Source: Ettlia oleoabundans
Taxonomy: Eukaryota; Chlorophyta; Chlorophyceae; Chlamydomonadales
Assembly (NCBI GenBank): GCA_019693395.1
Contig: JAAMXP010001122.1
Span: 4,940-54,627 of the forward strand
Direction: 5' to 3'
DNA length: 49,688 nucleotides
Notes under the pieces: model-generated
What the model saw: the letters and a program-made list of their open reading frames with translations, nothing else
The model's database searches: none
What the model was told of the DNA's origin: nothing
Position numbers and translations under genes: made by a program
Part shown: positions 1 to 12,277 of the stretch, one piece after another
How the letters are laid out: each line of letters opens with the position of its first letter
Numbering within the stretch: position 1 is the stretch's first letter

Positions 1-21
1 GATGTGGAGAGACAGAGGGGT

Positions 22-88
22 GGAGAGGTGGAGGGGTGGAGAGATGGAGAGGTGGAGGGGTGGAGAGATGGAGGGGTGGAGGGCGGAA
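22..88. repeat. GA-rich minisatellite in a gamma-tubulin intron
   Basis: Two to three imperfect copies of a roughly 24-base unit made of GGAGAGGTGGAGGGGTGGAGA blocks at the left edge. On the gene (minus) strand it is a pyrimidine-rich tract inside the intron after exon 8 of gamma-tubulin. The array may continue beyond the window. Confidence 0.7.
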
Positions 89-136
89 GGCACCAGCCAC
101 CGCTCCCACCTGTTTATCAGCAGCAGAGCAGCGCAC

Positions 137-2614
<2,478 letters not shown>

Positions 2615-2863
2615 AGTGCGCTTCAGCCGCTACGGCCTGCCGCCTTGCCACCCAGCAGTCACGCAGCTTTCAGCGGCTATCCAAGCCAACTACAAACAAT
2701 CCAGGCAACAAGAACACAAACTGTGACGGCTAGTAATTGTGAAGATCAGGCGGCTCTTTTGAGTTGGCCTCGCTGGCAGCCTGCTGGCAAGACCTTGCAA
2801 GGTCTTGTGCAGTCGCAACGGCGCTGCCGCTCTCCCGATACTCTGAAAATTGATCACAACAGC
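2615..2863. promoter_or_regulatory. divergent promoter region between gamma-tubulin and LMW-PTP-like gene
   Basis: 249 bases separate the two start codons, which face away from each other, so both 5' UTRs and core promoters must fit here. I see no clear TATA box or other defined element. The assignment rests only on gene orientation. Confidence 0.5.
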
Positions 2864-4182
2864 ATGGCGTCGTGCCACGCCTCCGCTGCTTTGCGGTCAG
2901 CGACAGCCGGCTTGTCGCAAGCACCCGTAGCCACAGCAGGCTGCAGATTACTCTGGGCTGCGCCGCGCATCTGGCGCGAGAGGACAATGACGGCGGGGTC
3001 AGGCGTCACCGGGAGCCGGCAGCCCCGCCGCAGCGACAGCAGTCGACGGGCAGCTCGTGTTTGTGCTGGCGAGCTGCCGGTGGTGCGGTGGCAGCACGAG
3101 CAATGCCTGCAGCTCCTGTTCATAGATAGGTGAGTGGCCTGATGCATCGGAAGCGATGCTTTTCATCCCCAATGCTATGCACATGGCACTCGCAATGCGC
3201 CTGGCACCCTCACCTGGCTTCCACCGCACGTTGCCACGCATATCCGCAAGTGCAGGAGTGATACAGTCCGAGCACGGTTTGCACTGGGCATGTTTGAGCG
3301 CATCTCAGCATGGAACAGCTGCAGCAGATCACTGGCAGGCACTCCCTGTGGCCTGGAGGCAACCGTCGGCAGCCACGCAGAGCTTGGCACTCAGGCTGGG
3401 CTGATTAACTTGGCAGGCAGTTGGCAGCTGCGGCCCCACCTCTTCACAAGCTCCCGCATGCGCTTCGAACCTGATGACGTAGACAGGTGCAGCCTACAGG
3501 GTTGTGGTGTCTGCCTCCGCCCGCCCAGCTGAGCAGGCAACCAGCTTAGCCTTCCCATCATTGCTGCCAGGTGGTGCCAATATGCAGTTTAACCCAACTC
3601 TGCTCACTATCGCCGTCAGTTCTCTGCCATTCTTCCCGGCTAAGCCGATATTAAACTTCTGATTGCAGATTCGACCTACTCATCTGCCTGGACAGCGGTG
3701 TGCAGGCCGCTGTTCTGCGCGCGCTTTCCTCTGAACGCCCCCATGAGGCAGCCAACTACGTGCAGCGCGTGTGCTGCCTGTCTGACTTCCTCATGTACTG
3801 CTCAGATGAGGCACTGCTGCGATCTGGCAGTGCAAGCGGGCTGGATCGACAGCTGCGCAGCCAAGTGGCTCTGGCGCTCCCTTCGCTGCGCCCCTCAGCC
3901 GCCAAAGTGGCGGCGGCAGCAGCTGCAGCAAGCGGCGGCAGCTCTGGTGGTGGCAGCGCAGGCGGAAGCGGTGTTGCAGCGGTACCTTTGTACATGCTGC
4001 CAACCGGCATTCCCCGTCCGCCGCTTCAGGGTGATGGCAGCGGTACCAGCGGCAGCTTTGGCAGCGCGGACGAACAATGGGAGCGGATGGCACTGCTGCT
4101 GGCAGTGTGCTGTGCAGGGCTGGTGCGATATCTGCTGGATTGTGGGCCTGAAGAACCCTCAGACTATAGCACTGATGAGTAG
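2864..4182 (+). CDS. plastid-targeted LMW protein-tyrosine-phosphatase-like protein, probably catalytically dead
   Basis: Exons 2864-3129, 3256-3486, 3669-4182; 336 residues. Residues 1-70 (MASCHASAALRSATAGLSQA...) are rich in Ala, Ser and Arg and poor in acidic residues, like a chloroplast transit peptide. From residue 82 the sequence follows the low-molecular-weight PTP fold: first strand LQLLFID, then RFALGMFERIS (normally the AEAVF helix), and SSRMRFEPDDVDRFDLLICLD, matching the family's R-x-L-x-P-E-D-F-x-x-FDLILVMD block. The P-loop, normally V-C-x-G-N-x-C-R-S, reads I-D-R-S-D-T-V-R-A: the nucleophilic Cys is Asp88 and the second Cys is Val93, while Arg94 remains. A Gly/Ser/Ala linker (about 245-280) and a hydrophobic C-terminal helix follow. 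The family assignment is by motif only. If correct, I infer a phosphate-binding or regulatory role rather than catalysis. Confidence 0.6.
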
Positions 4183-4967
4183 ATGAACACGAGTTTTTCC
4201 AAAACCATTTCTGCCCAGTGTTGCCTCACCATGTATGGCTCTGTACTTTGGTTGTGTGTATATAAGGTTGTTGTGCTCTTTTGTATAGCTCGTAAACAGC
4301 TGAGGGCAACTAACCGAGCACTCTTTACTGCTTTCCGTCAAACCCTTGTTTTGGCACCGTCGGACACTTACCCCAGCAACTACAAAGCGGGAAAACCTGT
4401 AGCTTCCGCTCAAGCTTCTTTTGCTGATCACCCCTGTCCTTCTCTTCACGGCCTCATTTCCCTCGCTGCATTCTGTTCGCTTCCCCCAACCGCTCATTGG
4501 CACGAATCTTCCAGCGGATTTGATCCATCTATGCCCTTCCTCCCCCATTTCTTCTGCCTCAACTGGTTTCAATTCTGAGTGATGCGGTTGGCATAGTTGG
4601 CCTGCAATATCACCTGTATCACCTGACCTGTTAATATCAGGGCAAATGTACCAACATGAAATGTATCAATACACGGCGGTCCGGTCAACTCACAGGAGTT
4701 AGGCTCAACAAGCTGGCTGGTAGGTTCCATTTTGATGGTGCTGACGATTGGTTGGGTTGCAGGTAGAGTCTGCAAACAAGCTATCACTGCTGCTGCAAGG
4801 GGTTGTCTGCAAGCTCTCCAGCATGGGAAATGCCAGACACCATCCAGCAGCCATGTGTCGCCATATTCAACCGCCACACAAAATGGGCACTGTCGCCATC
4901 TTCTGCCAGCACTGAAACCGCCTGCGCACGATAATGGAAGGAACATGATAATACAGATCAACATCAG
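4183..4967. other. convergent intergenic region
   Basis: 785 bases between the stop codons of two convergent genes, presumably holding both 3' UTRs. A plus-strand open frame of 131 codons at 4183-4578 begins next to the upstream stop and resembles no protein I know. I see no RNA gene or repeat. Confidence 0.5.
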
Positions 4968-6739
4968 TTAGGCCCAAGTGTTCTTGCTAACACCACCAAC
5001 TGAAAGCTGTCCGACACATAACTCCTTCGCCAGGGGATCCCACAGTTCCCAGCTAACCTGCAGCAACTCGCGCTGTGTAGGCAGCGCTGCGTCGCCCAAT
5101 TGCACGGCGACGTGACCCAGCAGCAGGCTGTAAGGCTGCTGCTGCAGCTTGGACCGCAGGGCGTCATGATGAAACCCCAGACCTGCAGGGTGGCGGTCTC
5201 TGGTGGATTCACGTTCAGAGGAACTAGGATGCTACGCTGAAATGCCTCTGTGTGACAGGCCCGCCCTGCCCTGGGGCGCCTGCATGCAGACACCCGCATT
5301 GCTTGCATTCGAAGGGAAAAGCAGTCGCTGTGGGGGGTATCAAAGGCCTCACTTGTCTTTCGGCTGCTGAGTGCCTTGCCATGCCACATGCTATAGCAGC
5401 TGGCGCTGAACACATCGCCGTGCTGCAGGGCTGCAAGCTGCGCCTTCACCACTGCCTCCGGTGCCGCCCTGCAGCGATTGGCAGGGAGTTGCATCAGCAT
5501 AAGGCAGATCCAGCCAGCGAGCAGGCGAGCATCCCAACCATTGGACGGCATTCCACAGCTGAAAGCAGAAGCGCAGTAAGGAGGCACGCTTGAGTTATGC
5601 GGGTGTGCTACGAGTGGCAGGCAATGCACTAGAAAGGAATGGAAACTCACTTGGGATGAGGCGTGTTGGGCAGTGGTACATCAACGCTGGCATCTCGCCG
5701 CACGGATTCCAGCACCCATCTGCCACCTATGCCGCTGCTTGAGTCATTGATGCTGCTACTGCTTCTACTGCTCTCTGAACTGCCGCTCTCTACGATGCTG
5801 CTGCTGCTGTCTGGTAAAACATCATTGGGCTCGGCTTTTTCGTCATTTGGGTGCCAGCGCAGCACCCAGTCAAACACGGATGTCTCCCCTGTGCATGCGG
5901 TAAGTGCCACTCGCTGCTGAAATGTGCCAGGGCTCGGGCGCAGCGTGCTCAGCACCTGACTGCGCCGCAACAAGTGTCCGGGTAGCACGCGTCGGGCCCC
6001 GACATCTAGCACGCCTGCCAGGGGGGCAAGCGGTCCTTGCTCCACCACTTGTAGCCAGGGACCTACAGCCACTGGTGGCATCCTGCTGGCACTGCTGCTG
6101 CCATCGCTGCTGCTGCCACCAACGCTGCTTGTGCCTTGCGCGCTGTCAATGCTGCTGCTCCCAGTTGCCGCCACTCCTGCCGCCGTTGCTGTAGTCGCTA
6201 TCATTGCAGCATAGCTATCAGGCAGGTACTGCTGCAAGGCCGCCAGGTCTGCTTTGCGGAACAAGGCCAAGCAGAGCTGCAGAATGTCGTGTGGCTCTGT
6301 TAGCCCTGTGGCTAGCAGGCTCTGCAGATGGCAGCAGAAGAGAAAAGGCAGGACCAGCGCGGTTTCCAACACGGTGGCTTTGTGTGTTCTCCACTGGGGT
6401 GGAACTTGAGTGGATGAAGCAAGCGCAACCCAGCCAACATAACTGCTAGGACACATGGAGGTTGCTGGAATCGCTCACCGGGCGCAGAAAGTGCCGCGGC
6501 CTGGCGCTAGTGCTGCCTGAACCTTCTGTGCTGGTCGCCAGCGCCGCTGGGCGCCACTGCGACCGGGGTGGGTTCTGGCGACCGCACCATGCCGCCTCTC
6601 TCCCCTGACAACTGATGCACCGGCTGCTAACTCTTCGTTTTAACGGTCCTGTGCAGTCCAGCTGCGCCCACTCGAGGTGCGAGGAGTGCATACCGGCGCC
6701 TCTGGCTCTCGACCGGCTAATCACTCGGTGACAGTGCAT
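4968..6739 (-). CDS. predicted plastid protein with NTF2/DUF4864-like domains
   Basis: Exons 6739-6479, 6321-5651, 5558-5353, 5182-4968 give 450 residues with consistent phases. The first 80 residues are Arg/Ser/Cys-rich (MHCHRVISRSRARGAGMHSS...), like a transit peptide. SLLATGLTEPHDILQLCLAL begins an alpha-helical segment typical of NTF2/SnoaL-like folds, with a Ser/Gly/Ala low-complexity insert near residues 140-165. A strand-like stretch (ETSVFDWVLRWHP, then GGRWVLESVRRDA) follows. The last third, AAPEAVVKAQLAALQHGDVF through SLLLGHVAVQLGDAALPTQR, resembles DUF4864-type proteins. The function is unknown and the family call is tentative. A Ser-rich run near residues 260-290 is coded by TGC/AGC repeats. 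It is divergent from the KCTD-like gene to its right. Confidence 0.55.
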
Positions 6740-6952
6740 CGCATGCCCCCTTTACTACGTGTGCTCTTCACAGAGAAGAGTGATGACAGCATGGAATGAG
6801 CTGGTGCCAGCGCCCCTGCCCCCTCAGTGATGGTTCTATAGCCCGACCATTGCACTAATTGCTATGTGCAGGCAGCCTGGCATCCCTGCATAACAGGCAG
6901 GCTGGCCACTCGCTGAGTGACTCTCATCGCCTGTGTCCTTGTTGGTCATGAG
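6740..6952. promoter_or_regulatory. divergent 5' region of the NTF2-like and KCTD-like genes
   Basis: The 5' ends of two divergent genes meet here. It may contain the true first coding exon of the KCTD-like gene: an ATG at 6783 opens MTAWNEL, ending before a weak GT donor at 6804, in phase with an acceptor at 6952. Confidence 0.35.
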
Positions 6953-8012
6953 CAACGACTTGTAACCCTAAATGTTGGTGGCAAACTGTTCACCACCACG
7001 CGCAAAACATTACCCAAGGTGAATCTGCGCAACGCCCTGCCGATGCCCTCCCGCCCCAGGCCCCAGGCCCCAACCGCCCGCAGCTGCGACGCTGAAAGGG
7101 CGTTGCATAGCTTGCAGGGTCGAGTAGCTTGCATACTTGACCCTGCAAGCCTGCCAATGCGAGTATTTCTGACCGTTCTGCAGCATGGGGACGGCATGTT
7201 GGCAGCCATGTTCAGGGGTGACATGCAAGAGGGGTTGAAAGATGCAGACGGCAACCCCTTCCTAGATCGGTAAATTGCCGCTCAACCTTGTGTGCATGTG
7301 TTGCATGCCGATGTGGCAGTGCCCTGCATCAGTACAGGTGACAATTGGGTCAAGTGCATTCTTCCTATGCAGGGATCCCACATGGTTTCCCACCGTCTTA
7401 GCCATTTTGAGGGACGGCTCAGTTGCCGTGCCTGTGAGCAAGTTGGAGCAGTACCAGGTCAAGGCAGAGGCAGCCTACTTTGCGCTGCGGGAGCTTGTGG
7501 CTCTAGTGGAGGAAGCCGAGCAGTGCGCAGCAGCCAGGGAGGAGCAGCAGCAAGCCGAGGCGGCAGCACGGGGCTTTATGGAGCGGCAGCGCGCTGAGCA
7601 GCTGCAGGCGCTGTGCCATGTAGAGGCATGGGCAGAAGAAAGATGTTCACGCCTGGAGCAGGAATGGCACCTGATTTATGAACAGAGCAACCATGCTCGG
7701 GGGATGTGGTTGCGGTGGCATGAGTGGGCCACCGGGGCGATGGCTGGCGACACAGATCCTGCCCTGCGTGCCGAGCTGCCAGGTGTGCCTGATGAGGAGC
7801 TGGCGAGTGCTGCTGCACATCGCGAAACCGAGTGGCACGATAGGATGCAAGAGTTGGATCGCGCTCAGAATGAACTGCTCGCGCCACTGCGAACTGCGCA
7901 GCAGCACCTTCGTAATGCCAAACTTGGCAAGCTGGTGTCCCTGGGTGCATGCATGCAGAGGTGCAGCTCAAGGCCCTTCACCCCCACCCATCGGCCCGCT
8001 GAAGACCTATAA
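6953..8012 (+). CDS. KCTD-type BTB/POZ (T1) domain protein, 5' end uncertain
   Basis: Exons 6953-7018, 7184-7269, 7373-8012. The first exon reads QRLVTLNVGGKLFTTTRKTL, the hallmark start of the potassium-channel-tetramerisation (T1/BTB) domain. After a spliced junction it continues GDGMLAAMFRGDM, DADGNPFLDRDPTWFPTVL and AILRDGS, all expected in order. KCTD proteins form oligomers and often act as Cullin-3 adaptors; that role is family knowledge. The remaining 150 residues are Glu/Ala/Gln-rich and probably coiled coil (LVALVEEAEQCAAAREEQQQ). There is no in-frame ATG in the first exon and a TGA lies upstream, so an upstream exon is required; a candidate is 6783-6803 (seven codons). The frame ends at TAA 8010-8012, convergent with the riboflavin kinase fusion. 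Confidence 0.8.
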
Positions 8013-8314
8013 CTGTAACGTTGGCCAACTGACAAGCATTGCTGGTTTGCAACTATCCTGCCAACCCCTGGCCTTGTGCTGGGTCTACCCGCACGAACTG
8101 CACTGAAATTTTGGCAGATTTCATCGTGCAAGAGTGTTCTTTAAGCTGTTGTGCATGAGTTTTAGTCATAGAAGCGCTTGTAGCTGACGTTGACTCTACC
8201 ATATCAACACATGAATCAATATGCAAAAGCGTAGAAAAGCTTTATGCCCATCCAACCAAGCTGGTTTTCCTTTATTTTGACTGTTTTGATTGCCTCATGC
8301 CACCCTTTCTGCTT
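8013..8314. other. convergent intergenic region
   Basis: About 300 bases between two convergent stop codons. A TGTAA occurs at 8014-8018, only 2 bases after the upstream stop, which is probably too close to serve as its poly(A) signal. Nothing else is recognised. Confidence 0.4.
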
Positions 8315-11300
8315 TCAACCTTGCAAGGCCTCTGCCGCCAACTGCTGCTGGTAGGGCTGCCATTGCGGAAGATCCAGCTGGCTGCGAGCGATGCCTATAT
8401 CTGTGTTGATGCGCCCCAGCAGCTCCTGCAGCCCTGTGAACTTCACCTCAGGCCTGCAGGCAGCCTGAGTGTGTGTTGTGTAAGTTCACCAATAGTTGAA
8501 ATGGGCAGGATGAGTGCAGTGAAAAGTGATGCCGCCACAGATGACAGTGAGTAAGCATGGCAAGAGCCACTCCGCCATGCTGACTATTAGCCGAACAATA
8601 GCCAGTGGCGGCTTGGCCACTGTCCATGCCAGTTCGTGCTTGCTTTCCACCCACCGGATGTAACCCAGCACCAGCAGGCGCAGTGGCTGGTCATAAAAGT
8701 CTCGGCTGTAGTTATGCATGATATGCGCTTCAACACTGCACACACTGGAAATGCACAGGGTCGGTTAAAGGGCTGTAAGCGGGCTCAAAATCAGGGACAG
8801 CAGAACAACCAGCAAAGAAGTGCAGCCTGCCCTGCGCAGCACCCGCATTCTTGGTGGCGTCTCAGTTGCCACTTGGCAAATGCTGGGGGGAGAGCAAATA
8901 AAATAACCCAAATAAAATAAACCAAGTGCAACGCAAGACAAGCCAGCCAATGCCAAGGTCAGCAGCCTAATCCAACCTCACCTGAGTTCTGGCTCAGTGT
9001 CGTCAAAGGTTGGGCGCCGTCCAATGTTCATCACCATCTTGTGCACCTGTCTGTCAGCTTCCGGCCAGCTGTCATCCACATCCAGCTGGGCCCAGCTGCA
9101 TCGACAGATTGTCAGTTGGCAGTTTGGGGGCTTGCCTAGTGCAGCAGGCAACTGACTGGAAACATAGAAACCGACAGCACTGGGGCAAATGAACTTCTGA
9201 TGGTCCAGAGTGTGCAGCTTGATGGCATGAGCAGCAGCACTGAGAGGAGCAACGGTTAAACCAAGGCTGCCGAGAAGGGCCCTCTCACCCAAAGTACACC
9301 CCATCTGGCAAATCAGCCAGCTGCTGCGCCAGCAGGGCCGGCGGCAGGTTGGCGGTAGGGACTCCCAGCTTCTTGCTGCCGCGCCCAAAGCCGGGGATCA
9401 CTTTCCCAGACAACCGAAGTGGTGCTGCTGGGTGGGCGTACCCCTCGGGCACCTGCACGAGCACTTCACTGGGCTCAGTTGTAATGTTGTTTGGAGAAAG
9501 GCAAAGGACGGTGAAGGGACCAGATGGCACCTCCCACAGATGCCAGCCAGGTAGGCAGGCAGGCCGACAGGCAGGCAGGAAGGACGGCGCAAGGCAGGCA
9601 ATCCAGCAGGCAGCAACACACCAAGCAGCAAGTTGCACCTGGAGCAACGCCAAGTAGAAGTCCTCCTCGTCGACCATGTTGATTAATCGCAGTGGCAGAT
9701 TCCGCACAAGTTCCTGCAGAGCCGCCTCCTGCAAATCAAAACAGCAGCACAGTAATGCAGGCACACATGCGGCGATGCAGGCTGTGTATCTGCAATCTTA
9801 TGTTTAAGAAAGACCTAAGCAGACAGCACCATGGAGAAGTCGCGGCTGAGGCGAGCCTGGCTCCAAGGCCAGCTAATGCGACGCTGCCCCTCTGAGGCAA
9901 GTCGCCCATATGCACCCTGTTGCTAACATCACGCAGCGCAGACTGTGCAGTCAATGCGAATGTTCCATAGCAACAATGAAAAACCAGCAGAAGAGATTGA
10001 GCATGAAAGAAAAAGGGCAGCAGCAGACTCCTGGGCCACAGGCAGCTGTCTTGCCTGTGGCAGCTCGTGTGGAACTAGCTGTGGGTTGGCCTTGCGGAAG
10101 CGCTCGTGCCAGGGGCGGCCCAAGGGATGGCTAATAACAATGTAACTGCAGCAGGCACATGGGTGTGAGCAGACAGCTGGGCAGCAACAGAATGACGAAT
10201 GAGTTTGCCACTATAGCATAGCCGTGCAATTATCGAACACAAGGAGTACATATGGTCAGGCGCAAGGAAGCGTGGCAAGATGGGCATGAACAGCTAGATG
10301 CCAATGCCCAACAACCTTTCCAGCTGTGAGTGGCGTCTTTGCGTTGAACTAAAAGCCAGCTAGAAGCCATAAGCCTTGCCCTTCCAATGCAAGCCCACTG
10401 CCGGCTCCAGGGTGCCGCGTTCAACCTGGTGCCGCCAGCTTAAATCCTCACCTGCCACTGCGCAGCAGGAAGCACGCCCTCATGAGTGCCTCGTGTGGGT
10501 TGTGCAGGTTGCCAAATACGGCGTTGAAGATGGCAGCATTGAAAGGGCCCTGCAGATGTGGTGAGGGTGGGATGAAGAGAGAAGAAACACCCAGGGGATA
10601 TCAGTGCACATACGCCTCTGCCACTCATCCCTACCAGCCTGTGAGTTGCACCGAACCGTAGCTAACAGCAGACAAGCGCAGCCTTCCCGCCATGCTGCTC
10701 AGCCAGGCTGCATGGGTTTACTGGCAGCCTACCTGATAGGCTGGAACATCGACGACGTCTCCCTGCCACACCCGCACGCATGCATTGTTACCTAGCGTGC
10801 TGACAGGACCCACACGCTGCTGCAGTGCCTGAATCATGGTTGGACAAACATCCACCGCCAGTATATCCTGCACCCCACGTGCCTGCCAAAGCAGGCGGGT
10901 GGCAGGACATGGCTGTTGGAACAATGGTCGGCAGGACAGGAAAGGGCTGGTGCAGGTGGTCACGTGCAATCTGACAGCTATCAACCCCTGTGGTTGACCA
11001 GGGCCTAGCACTTCAGAAGTAATGCACTGAGTGTGTGCCTGCCACCTGAAGGTGTGGGATCAGTGCGCCATCGCCGGCTCCGGCATCCAGCACCCGACTG
11101 GCTGCCGACAGCTCAGGGATGGAGGCAGCCACGCGCGCCAGCTTGGCATCAACTTCTGGGGTGATTGAGTCTTGCAGTGAGCCAATCTCGCGATTGAAGT
11201 ACTCAGCTTGCAGAGCAGCGTGCTCCTCCCGCGAGATGGCCGCCTGTGCCGGTGCTGCCGCTGGTGGCGGTGCGCGTGCGAGTCCAGATGCGCGGCCTGA

Positions 11301-11390
11301 CAACAACCGTAGCGGTGGCCCATGCCTTGATCCGCTTGAACACCGCGGAAGGATGGCCCGCCGGCACGCTGCTGCAGCAAGGGCGCGCAT
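8315..11390 (-). CDS. SAM-dependent methyltransferase fused to riboflavin kinase
   Basis: Nine exons in one frame: 11390-11046, 10882-10733, 10549-10452, 10130-10055, 9728-9639, 9452-9289, 9095-8982, 8735-8655, 8453-8315; 418 residues. Residues 1-45 are basic and Ala/Arg-rich, a likely organelle-targeting peptide. Residues 100-108 (VLDAGAGDG) are methyltransferase motif I; ILAVDV with acidic Asp126 and the stretch [20 protein letters not shown] follow, then [20 protein letters not shown]. From residue 254 it is a flavokinase: [15 protein letters not shown] (Mg-ATP site, 274-288), [53 protein letters not shown] and a C-terminal helix. Riboflavin kinase makes FMN from riboflavin and ATP; the methyl acceptor is unknown. 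Intron 4 has a GC donor (10054-10053). The segment before SHPLG lacks the usual five-residue beta strand, so a microexon may be missing from my model. I see no intergenic signal between the halves. Confidence 0.82.
9547..9590. repeat. CAGG/GGCA-rich simple repeat
   Basis: Degenerate tetranucleotide stretch (AGGCAGGCAGG, CAGGCAGGCAGG) within the intron between the exons ending at 9639 and starting at 9452 of the fusion gene. Confidence 0.6.
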
Positions 11391-12277
11391 CGCAAACCCT
11401 GACCTGTGTGATTAAAGCGCCTTTAGCAAAGTGTTAAGACGGACGTTCATGTTTGATTGTTAGGCTCACAGCACGGATATGCTGCTGGCAACCACAAGGA
11501 AGTAGCACAGCGCGACGCAGCGTGCCGGCCACCTCCATTTACAAATGCTGCTGTGTTGTCATACATCAGACAACTCGTATTACAAGTGATCTTCAAAAAC
11601 TATTAGACCAATGAAACGCCACATTGAGCCAAACCCGCACAACAACTCAATGCTTCCCTTGCAAAGTGCATCAGCGCAAAGCAGTTGCGGCGTACAGCTA
11701 CGCTCAGCGGCGGAAAGGTGCTGTAGTTTCTAGTGCAACCTGGAGTCTGGGATACAGCAACAAAACGTGCCAAGCTGTAGATTATCGTGAAGTGGAGCCG
11801 GCAGACATGGGAACATGCCAGGCCAGCTCAGCCTGCCCAGCTGAGCATTTGTACTGGCCAACGGGAAAATGTTCATTTGTTCTATCGACGCAGCAACAAC
11901 GCGCTAAGACGTTTAAGGAATCATACCACAGCGTATTCTAATCAAACAAATCAGCAACTTTGAAAAGATCCTAAATGTACTGAATCAAGTAGTAAATCAA
12001 CGACAGTGAGAGAAATACAAAAATGCCAGCTGGTATGCCAACATGCCTGCCAAAAGCCGGACGCAACAGTTGGCAACAAAGGCATACTAAACCTCAACAG
12101 AAGTGTCTTGAGCTCAGGCCGGTTAAGCAGCCGCATTGCATGGTTCACACAAAGTGAACGATGGCAATGTTGCCTACCAACGGGTTGGTAGGAAACATAG
12201 AGTCTCATGCCTTGGTTCCATTCACAGGGACTGCGTCAATACTTAGGCAGGCTTGCTATCAGCAAAAGCTGGAGCAG
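11391..12277. other. intergenic region downstream of paralogue A
   Basis: 887 bases between the start of the fusion gene and the stop of beta-helix paralogue A, both on the minus strand. It should contain the promoter of the fusion gene and the 3' UTR of A. A plus-strand open frame at 11624-11941 shows no recognisable motif. No RNA gene or repeat is seen. Confidence 0.4.

Noticed and set aside
4183..4578. Plus-strand open frame of 131 codons after the LMW-PTP-like stop
   Set aside because: It starts immediately after the stop, has no recognisable motif and fits a 3' UTR better.
11624..11941. Plus-strand open frame of 105 codons near paralogue A
   Set aside because: No motif or splice context; it lies in the presumed promoter/3' UTR spacer.
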